Source: Bacteroidetes oral taxon 274 str. F0058 (lineage in GTDB: Bacteria; Bacteroidota; Bacteroidia; Bacteroidales; Paludibacteraceae). From it: DNA of 64,000 bases. Where the stretch lies: the NCBI GenBank assembly GCA_000163695.1, contig GG774889.1:455316-519315 (forward strand), read 5' to 3'. Made by a program: the position numbers and the translations under genes. A model generated the notes under the pieces. That model had not been told where the DNA came from. It worked only from the letters and a program-made list of their open reading frames with translations, and made no database searches. Positions 58,148 to 64,000 of this stretch are shown one piece after another (the first letter of the stretch is position 1; every line of letters begins with the position of its first letter).

Positions 58148-60319
58148 ATGTATATGAGAAAAGTTTTAGCAATATTGTTAATCTCTATTTTCAGCCTGAG
58201 TGCGACAGTACGAGCCGACGAAGGAATGTGGTTGTTGTCGCTTATAGGTAAAAATTACGAACAGATGAAGGCTCAGGGCTTCCGCCTTACACCCGAAGAC
58301 ATCTATAATATCAATCGTAGCAGCCTCAAAGATGCTGTCGTAGGTCTCGGCAATGCGGGTTCGAACTTCTGGCATTTCTGTTCGGGTGAACTGATATCGG
58401 GCGAAGGTCTCCTCTCGACCAACCATCACTGCGGTTTCGGTATGATACAGTCGCACTCGTCGGTAGAACACGACTATCTACGCGACGGATTCTGGGCATA
58501 CAAAAAATCCGACGAACTGCCGAACGAAGGTATTACAGCTCAGATACTTGTGCGTATGGAAGATGTAACCGACAAAATCGTACCTCAACTAAACGACGAT
58601 ATGACCGAGAGCGAACGCCAAAACGTTATCGACTCGATAGGCAAGATTATTTCCGATGAGGCGTCGAAGGGCACTGTCAACGATGCTCAGGTGATAGATA
58701 TCTTCAATGGCAACCAATTCTTGTTGTTTGTGTACACCACCTACCGCGACGTGCGTATGGTCGGTGCTCCTCCGCAATCGATGGGCAAATTCGGTGGCGA
58801 TACCGACAACTGGGAATGGCCTCGACACACGGCAGACTTCTCGTTGTTTAGAATATATACCGACAAAGACGGTAATCCCGCCGACTACTCGGCAGACAAT
58901 ATACCGCTGAAACCCAAGCACTTTTTCCCTGTCAGCGTGAAGGGACTCAAAGACGGCGATTTTGCGATGGTGATGGGATTCCCCGGCTCTACCGACAGAT
59001 TCCTAACGTCTTTCGGGCTAAAAGAGGCTATGATGATAAACGATTTGATTTACAATATTCGCAGCGTGAAAATAAATGTTTTGCGTAAAAAAATGGCAGA
59101 GTCGCAAAAGACCCGCATTCAGTATGCCTCTAAGTATGCTTCGTGTTCGAACTATTGGAAATATTCGTTGCAGCAAAACAAGGCTCTGAAAAAACTTAAT
59201 ACTATGCAGCAAAAGCTCGATATAGAGGATAATTACAGCAAATGGGCTGCCCATAGTAATAATGCGAAATACGGCAATGCCCTTAATTTGTTGAAAGAGG
59301 GCTATGCCGACCGCAGCGACGCACGTAGGGCTCAGCTGTACATATCCGAATGCGTGTTTAGAGGACCGGAACTGTTTTCGTTTGCTTACAGCGTTTACTC
59401 GAATATCGAGGGAATAGCCGCCATCAAAGACGAAGCCGAACGCAGCAAGACAATGGAAAAATTAACGAAGTATATCAACGGTTTTTACAAAGACTTCGAT
59501 CCCGCTGTCGAACAGATGCTTATAGCACAAATGTTTGACTATGCATACAAGAATATGGACAAAAAATATCGTCCTTCGTTTTTCGATGATGTTCAGGCAA
59601 AGAAGTTCAAAGGAAATGCAGAGAAATATGCAGCGTTTTTGATGAATAAATCCGTTTTTGTCTCCAAAGCCAAGGTGGAAGAGCTGCTGAAGTCTTCGAA
59701 TCTCGATATCGTCAAGAAAGACCCCGCTTTGCTCGTTGCCAACAGCGCCATTGCCAAGGCGAGGGAGATAGGAAAAGCCACCAAGGAGGCAAATACCAAT
59801 ATAGAGCGTGGCAATCGTTATTTCGTCGACGGTATTCTTCAAATCAACAAGAATAAGCCGATTGCTCCCGATGCCAATTCTACTATCCGTATAACTTACG
59901 GTAATATACGAGGTTATGAGCCAAGAGACGGAGTTGAGTACGAGTATTACACTACTCTGAAAGGCGTTATACAGAAAGAAGACTCTACCAGCAGCGAGTT
60001 TATCGTCCCCAAGAAGCTCAAAGACCTGTTCTATGCCAGAGATTTTGGTATCTATGCCGATAAAAACGGCGATTTGCCCACCTGCTTCATATCCAACAAC
60101 GACATCACAGGCGGCAATTCGGGTTCACCTGTCCTCGATGCAGAGGGCAATCTTATAGGGCTTGCCTTCGACGGCAATTCTGAGGCTATGAGCGGCGACA
60201 TCGATTTCGAAGAGAACCTCCAACGCTGTATCAACCTCGACGTGCGTTATATGCTCTTCATTATCGACAAATTTGCAGGAGCCCGTAATCTTATCGACGA
60301 AATGAAGATAGTACGATAA
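58148..60319 (+). CDS. S46 family dipeptidyl-peptidase (DPP7-like)
   Basis: 723 residues with signal peptide (VLAILLISIFSLSATVRA). The catalytic His is in LLSTNHHCGFGMIQ (about residue 92), an Asp-containing strand precedes FSLFRIYTDKDG, and the Ser is in DITGGNSGSPVLD (about 656). Eighteen residues after the Ser, LAFDGNSEAM has Gly where DPP11 enzymes have Arg; in the Porphyromonas enzymes this position sets P1 preference, so a DPP7-like preference for hydrophobic rather than acidic P1 is inferred. It releases dipeptides from N-termini in the periplasm. An ATG two codons downstream is an equally possible start. Confidence 0.93.
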   Translation: MYMRKVLAILLISIFSLSATVRADEGMWLLSLIGKNYEQMKAQGFRLTPEDIYNINRSSLKDAVVGLGNAGSNFWHFCSGELISGEGLLSTNHHCGFGMIQSHSSVEHDYLRDGFWAYKKSDELPNEGITAQILVRMEDVTDKIVPQLNDDMTESERQNVIDSIGKIISDEASKGTVNDAQVIDIFNGNQFLLFVYTTYRDVRMVGAPPQSMGKFGGDTDNWEWPRHTADFSLFRIYTDKDGNPADYSADNIPLKPKHFFPVSVKGLKDGDFAMVMGFPGSTDRFLTSFGLKEAMMINDLIYNIRSVKINVLRKKMAESQKTRIQYASKYASCSNYWKYSLQQNKALKKLNTMQQKLDIEDNYSKWAAHSNNAKYGNALNLLKEGYADRSDARRAQLYISECVFRGPELFSFAYSVYSNIEGIAAIKDEAERSKTMEKLTKYINGFYKDFDPAVEQMLIAQMFDYAYKNMDKKYRPSFFDDVQAKKFKGNAEKYAAFLMNKSVFVSKAKVEELLKSSNLDIVKKDPALLVANSAIAKAREIGKATKEANTNIERGNRYFVDGILQINKNKPIAPDANSTIRITYGNIRGYEPRDGVEYEYYTTLKGVIQKEDSTSSEFIVPKKLKDLFYARDFGIYADKNGDLPTCFISNNDITGGNSGSPVLDAEGNLIGLAFDGNSEAMSGDIDFEENLQRCINLDVRYMLFIIDKFAGARNLIDEMKIVR

Positions 60320-60356
60320 CGGATTTTGGCATTTTTGCCGACGATATACCGACGAG

Positions 60357-60385
60357 AGAGGTTGCCTTTTTTATGAGCAACCTCT
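60357..60385 (+). terminator. Terminator after the S46 peptidase gene
   Basis: AGAGGTTGC (60357-60365) pairs with GCAACCTCT (60377-60385), followed by TTT. Confidence 0.8.
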
Positions 60386-60453
60386 TTTGCCGTCAATAGA
60401 CGGAGTTGATAATCTGTTTTTGTGAGTTTATGACAGAATCTTAATTGTTTTTG

Positions 60454-60461
60454 TACCTTTG
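60454..60461 (+). promoter_or_regulatory. -7 box of sdaA
   Basis: TACCTTTG, 36 bases ahead of the ATG at 60498. It excludes the in-frame upstream start at 60459. -33 not clear. Confidence 0.55.
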
Positions 60462-60497
60462 CACTGCGAAATAACACATATATTTTTTACTGAAAAA

Positions 60498-61718
60498 ATG
60501 AAATCTATAAAAGAGATATACAGAATAGGCAACGGACCGTCGAGCAGCCATACGATGGGACCTAAACGTGCGGCACAGCTTTTTCTGGACAAGCATCACG
60601 ATGCCGACAAGTTTGTGGTGACGCTATACGGAAGCCTTGCAGCAACGGGTAAAGGACACCTTACCGATGCCGCTATCCTCGATGTGCTCAACCCTGCGGC
60701 TACGACTACGATAGAGTGGCAGCCGAATGTCTTTCTGCCATTTCATCCGAATGCCGTTAAGTTCGAGTCGTACAACCGTGCTGGCGATGTTACCGACTCG
60801 TGGACGGTATACAGCATAGGTGGCGGGGCTCTGTCTGACGGTACCAAAATAATTGGTCTCGACGAACGGAGAAACCGCAATATTTACGATAAAAACAAGA
60901 TAACCGATATTTTGCAATGGTGTAAGGAGACGGGCAAAACATATTGGGAATATGTCGAAGAATGTGAAGACAGTGATATATGGGACTACCTGAGCCACGT
61001 ATGGCAGGTGATGAGTGCCGCAGTGAAGCGTGGACTCGAGAGCGAAGGAGTACTGCCCGGGCCGCTGGCTCTGACCCGTAAGGCGTCTACTTATTATATC
61101 AAAGCGAAAGGGTACAAAGACTCGTTGCAGTCGCGTGGGCTTGTATTTGCCTATGCATTAGCCGTCTCCGAAGAGAATGCCTCGGGCGGCGAGATAGTAA
61201 CGGCTCCTACCTGCGGCTCGTCGGGTGTGATACCGGCAGTACTGTATCACCTCCATAAGTCACACGAATTCACCGAAAAACGTATATTGCGGTCGTTGGC
61301 AACAGCGGGGCTTTTCGGTAATACTGTCAAAGCTAATGCCTCTATCTCGGGAGCCGAAGTAGGTTGTCAGGGCGAGATAGGTGTGGCTTGTGCTATGGCG
61401 GCAACGGCTGCCTGTCAGTTGTTTGGCGGTAGTCCGGCTCAGATAGAGTACGCCGCCGAGATGGGTCTGGAGCATCACCTCGGTATGACGTGCGACCCCG
61501 TCTGCGGGCTCGTGCAGATACCCTGTATCGAACGGAATGCTTATGCTGCCGCTCGTGCCCTTGATGCCAACCTTTACTCCAATTTTACGGACGGGGTGCA
61601 TCGTGTGTCGTTCGACCGCGTAGTGGAGGTGATGAAAGAGACGGGACACGATATACCGTCGCTCTACAAAGAGACAGGCGAAGGAGGCTTGGCAAAAGGT
61701 CATAAGTTGATAATCTGA
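60498..61718 (+). CDS. sdaA: L-serine ammonia-lyase (iron-sulfur type)
   Basis: 406 residues from the ATG at 60498 (MKSIKEIYRIGNGPSSSHTM). Single-chain, [4Fe-4S]-dependent type: beta domain with GPSSSHTMGPKRAAQLF, alpha domain with IVTAPTCGSSGVIPAVLYHL and CDPVCGLVQIPCIERNAYAA, whose Cys ligate the cluster. Converts serine to pyruvate and ammonia, an amino-acid fermentation entry. Closing GKGGLAKG-type sequence (EGGLAKGHKLII). Confidence 0.93.
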   Translation: MKSIKEIYRIGNGPSSSHTMGPKRAAQLFLDKHHDADKFVVTLYGSLAATGKGHLTDAAILDVLNPAATTTIEWQPNVFLPFHPNAVKFESYNRAGDVTDSWTVYSIGGGALSDGTKIIGLDERRNRNIYDKNKITDILQWCKETGKTYWEYVEECEDSDIWDYLSHVWQVMSAAVKRGLESEGVLPGPLALTRKASTYYIKAKGYKDSLQSRGLVFAYALAVSEENASGGEIVTAPTCGSSGVIPAVLYHLHKSHEFTEKRILRSLATAGLFGNTVKANASISGAEVGCQGEIGVACAMAATAACQLFGGSPAQIEYAAEMGLEHHLGMTCDPVCGLVQIPCIERNAYAAARALDANLYSNFTDGVHRVSFDRVVEVMKETGHDIPSLYKETGEGGLAKGHKLII

Positions 61719-61749
61719 GGAATTGTTTATTACATAATATATATTAGAG

Positions 61750-62064
61750 ATGAACGAGGGCGAGAAAGTGATGATAGAGAAGATGATATCTATCTATTGT
61801 AGGAAGAGACACAATACGACCGACGCTTTGTGTACCGATTGTGCCCGATTGTTAGCTTACGCTTCTCGTCGTTTGGATAAATGCCATTTCGGCGAAGACA
61901 AACCCGTGTGCAAAGTTTGCCCCATACATTGCTACGAACCTGAGATGAGGCGACGTATACGGGAGGTTATGCGTTTCGCGGGTCCACGAATGATGTTGGT
62001 GTATCCTCTGTATACTATAAAACATTTTTACAAAGAACATAAACGCAAAAAGACAAAGCGGTGA
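61750..62064 (+). CDS. Nitrous oxide-stimulated promoter family protein
   Basis: 104 residues with seven cysteines in the family's arrangement: MISIYCRKRHNT, LCTDCARLLAYASRRLDKC, VCKVCPIHCYEPEMRRRIRE, then MRFAGPRMMLVYPLYTIKHF. The family (PF11756-type) is named after a Pseudomonas sequence near a nitrous-oxide-responsive promoter; its function is unknown, with a metal or cluster site likely from the Cys. It is immediately followed by pnuC (three bases between). Confidence 0.8.
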   Translation: MNEGEKVMIEKMISIYCRKRHNTTDALCTDCARLLAYASRRLDKCHFGEDKPVCKVCPIHCYEPEMRRRIREVMRFAGPRMMLVYPLYTIKHFYKEHKRKKTKR

Positions 62065-62067
62065 ACG

Positions 62068-62664
62068 ATGTTGGACGTTATTGTAAAATATATTACAGCT
62101 AACTATATAGAGGCTCTCGGCGTGTTGCTGAGTTTCTGTTATATGTTTTTCTCGGTCAGGGGCAAGATATGGCTTTGGATTTTTGGCTTTTTGTCGTCGA
62201 TATGTTACCTGATAGTCTTCTATCAGAGTAAATTTTATGCTATGGGCTCACTGCAACTATACTATGTGGCGATGAGCATCTATGGTTTCTATTTTTGGAT
62301 AACTAAGAGAGAAGAGGATAGTACGGAGTTTGTAAGGGTATCGAAGATGAGTAAGAGTCAGGCGGTAGTATCGTTTGCAATAGCAATGGTATGTTTCGGG
62401 GCACTTTTCTTCGTAATAAAGAACTATACCGAGTCGCCCGTTCCTTTAGGCGATTCGCTTACTGCGTCGCTTTGTATCGTCGGCACTTGGTTGCTGGCAC
62501 GTAAGGTGGTCGAGAATTGGCTATTTTTCATCGTTGCCGATACCGTTTGTATCGCCCTTTTCTTCTTTCAGCAGATGTACCTTACTTCATTGCTTTTTGC
62601 CGTTTACGATATAATGGGCATAGCGGGATATTGCCGTTGGCGGCGGCAACTAATTACTCAATGA
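62068..62664 (+). CDS. pnuC: Nicotinamide riboside/mononucleotide transporter PnuC
   Basis: 198 residues, about seven membrane helices. Family landmarks: YIEALGVLLSFCYMFFSVRG, IWLWIFGFLSSICYLIVFYQ, MSIYGFYFWITKREED, and WLLARKVVENWLFFIVADTV, where the W/N/D residues line the substrate path. PnuC takes up nicotinamide riboside for NAD synthesis. Probably co-transcribed with genes at 61750 and 62683. No riboswitch is visible. Confidence 0.9.
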   Translation: MLDVIVKYITANYIEALGVLLSFCYMFFSVRGKIWLWIFGFLSSICYLIVFYQSKFYAMGSLQLYYVAMSIYGFYFWITKREEDSTEFVRVSKMSKSQAVVSFAIAMVCFGALFFVIKNYTESPVPLGDSLTASLCIVGTWLLARKVVENWLFFIVADTVCIALFFFQQMYLTSLLFAVYDIMGIAGYCRWRRQLITQ

Positions 62665-62682
62665 CATTTTTGGGAGGCAAAG

Positions 62683-63348
62683 ATGATGAAGTTGATTACC
62701 ACCGACGACGGCTCGAATACCGTACTAATCCCATCGATAGGAGAGACTTATCACTCCACGTTCGGGGCGATACAAGAGTCGGAGCACGTATTCATCGAGG
62801 CGGGGCTAAGGCTTTGCTGCAAGAAACGTCTGACTCTGCTCGAGGTAGGCTTCGGTTCGGGACTCAATGCTTATCTGACGATGATATATGCCATAAATAA
62901 CGATTTGGAGGTTCATTATCACGCTGTCGAGCGTTATCCTATCGACGATGCTCTGGCGTCGGAGCTCAATTTTGTGTCACGATACGGTAGAGCCGACGAG
63001 TTTGCTTCGCTGCACAGGGCAGAGTGGAACGCAGAAGTACGGATAAACGACCGGTTTTTTATCACGAAACACCTTGCCGATTTTACTGTGATGGACAGGC
63101 TTCCGCAGTTCGACGTGTGCTATTTCGATGCTTTTTCGCCCGACAAGCAACCCGAAATGTGGGCTCTCGACCGCTTCGAATTGTTGTATCGGTATGCCGA
63201 AGATGAGGCGATATTGACGACATACTGTGCCAAAGGGCAGGTGCGACGCAATATGCAGCAGGCAGGATTCGTCGTCGAACGCATACAAGGAGCTAAGGGC
63301 AAACGCGAAATGCTTAGGGCAAAGAAAAAAATATTAACTATATCTTGA
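62683..63348 (+). CDS. mnmD: tRNA U34 methyltransferase MnmD
   Basis: 221 residues. DUF752/MnmD landmarks: ETYHSTFGAIQESEHVFIEA, motif I LLEVGFGSGLNAYL, FDVCYFDAFSPDKQPEMWAL and the C-terminal LTTYCAKGQVRRNMQQAGF, then GAKGKREMLRA. It lacks the FAD-dependent MnmC half, as in organisms with stand-alone MnmD. It adds the last methyl in mnm5s2U at the wobble base of tRNAs such as the Glu(TTC) tRNA encoded in this window. Confidence 0.9.
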   Translation: MMKLITTDDGSNTVLIPSIGETYHSTFGAIQESEHVFIEAGLRLCCKKRLTLLEVGFGSGLNAYLTMIYAINNDLEVHYHAVERYPIDDALASELNFVSRYGRADEFASLHRAEWNAEVRINDRFFITKHLADFTVMDRLPQFDVCYFDAFSPDKQPEMWALDRFELLYRYAEDEAILTTYCAKGQVRRNMQQAGFVVERIQGAKGKREMLRAKKKILTIS

Positions 63349-63430
63349 ATAATAGGCATTAAATCAATCAATTGAAGGTGTTTTAGTCTAAATATGTTTA
63401 TTCGCTTATCAAGCTAAATGGAGGTATATA

Positions 63431-63468
63431 TTTATATATGTTCGATGTGTTTATATATGTTCGATGTG
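63431..63468. repeat. Two-copy 19-bp tandem repeat upstream of the rRNA operon
   Basis: TTTATATATGTTCGATGTG occurs twice without a gap, ~100 bases before the rRNA promoter. Role unknown; the AT-rich gap 63349-63810 otherwise holds the promoter and leader. Confidence 0.8.
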
Positions 63469-63557
63469 CTGAGTAAAAAACCTTCAAATGTATTTTATTA
63501 ATAATCAATGCGTTGTAAATAAAGTAGTATTTTTTGCTAAAAAAGATGCGAAAAAGT

Positions 63558-63588
63558 TTTGTGGTGGAATAAAAAAGTATTACTTTTG
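63558..63588 (+). promoter_or_regulatory. rRNA operon promoter
   Basis: TTTG at 63558-63561, 19-base spacer, TACTTTTG at 63581-63588, with a long leader of ~220 bases to the 16S gene. A textbook Bacteroidetes promoter. Confidence 0.8.
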
Positions 63589-63813
63589 CAATCCGATTTC
63601 GAGGGGTTAGAACTTTTGGAGGTCGAGGAGTTTTTATAGAGAAGACAGAGGTCATTGATATATTGAAACAACAAAAATGTAGTATAAGGAAGCTATGAGG
63701 TGTATTTATATATGCCTTATTTTAAAAAGACTTCCCGTCAATACGAAAAGACTTATAAATATACATCTGAGCTACTGACGTATTATATATATGTCAGACA
63801 AGGAAAACTTAAC

Positions 63814-64000
63814 AATGAAGAGTTTGATCCTGGCTCAGGATGAACGCTAGCGATAGGCTTAACACATGCAAGTCGAGGGGCATCACGAATTAGCAATAGT
63901 TTGGTGGCGACCGGCGCACGGGTGCGTAACACGTATACAACCTACCTTCAATTGGGGAATAACCTGGAGAAATTTGGACTAATACCCCATAGTAAAACGG
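63814..64000 (+). rRNA. rrs: 16S ribosomal RNA, 5' part (runs off the window)
   Basis: AGAGTTTGATCCTGGCTCAG is the universal 27F site; it is followed by GATGAACGCTAGCGATAGGC and ACATGCAAGTCGAGGGGC, the Bacteroidetes form of helices 3-6, and GGCGACCGGCGCACGGGTGC. The exact mature 5' end is inferred. The sequence points to Bacteroidales without resolving a family. Confidence 0.97.

Noticed and set aside
61719..62067. NAD-related riboswitch before pnuC
   Set aside because: The genes are three bases apart and the upstream leader of the 61750 gene is only ~30 bases, too short for a known riboswitch.

Overview
The window comes from a member of the Bacteroidales; I cannot resolve the family. The evidence is a 16S rRNA gene start with a Bacteroidetes-type sequence at the right edge, promoters of the TTTG-N19/20-TAnnTTTG class ahead of several genes, SusC-type TonB receptor architecture, a DUF4374 lipoprotein, S46 and M16 peptidases, LL-diaminopimelate aminotransferase and a three-subunit fumarate reductase.

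Left part (1-9.9 kb), accessory: three methyltransferases, a KilA-N protein, a lipocalin-like protein, a VOC protein and two half-size ABC transporters (3.4-5.1 and 7.3-9.1 kb) that look like one heterodimer split by later arrivals. These are an intact REP-associated (Y1) transposase, an SDR-like reductase and a fragment duplicated from the methyltransferase at 1.26 kb. Two degraded transposase copies and many G/T-rich hairpin repeats (consensus close to GGTGTTGGGTATTAGG) lie here and further right.

Island (9.9-16.3 kb): an AT-rich array of small orphan genes bounded by a 36-bp perfect direct repeat (9886 and 16224). It holds a duplicated ABC C-terminus, a start-less remnant resembling a polymorphic-toxin nuclease, an ankyrin protein, an Imm63-like protein, a SUKH-like gene with one in-frame TAG, several unrecognised small proteins, a hairpin-rich 48-bp repeat present twice, and an IS30-like fragment. 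I read it as an orphan immunity array.

Envelope transport region (16.4-31.5 kb): a TetR regulator with a GAACA-N-TGTTC operator on each side, an MMPL/RND transporter, a TonB receptor plus DUF4374 lipoprotein (XusAB-like xenosiderophore uptake), an ATC-hydrolase-family gene sitting inside a shattered transposase, a C69 dipeptidase, a nitroreductase, a LolA-like protein, a four-helix-bundle protein, a DUF1302-like outer membrane protein, a cation diffusion facilitator and an LCMT-type methyltransferase. An eight-copy 21-bp minisatellite follows.

Right part (32-64 kb), mostly core: M16 peptidase, aspA, rfbD, folP, DUF4836 lipoprotein, frdCAB, a partial lysine-fermentation cluster (CoA-transferase alpha, kal, kce), radA, pyrDK, YgiQ-type radical SAM enzyme, tRNA-Glu and rpsT, a sugar-phosphate transferase, parE, dapL, S46 dipeptidyl-peptidase, sdaA, pnuC, mnmD and the start of an rRNA operon. 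AspA and fumarate reductase together suggest fumarate respiration from aspartate; kce, kal and sdaA fit an amino-acid-fermenting anaerobe, and the S46 and C69 peptidases would supply it with dipeptides.
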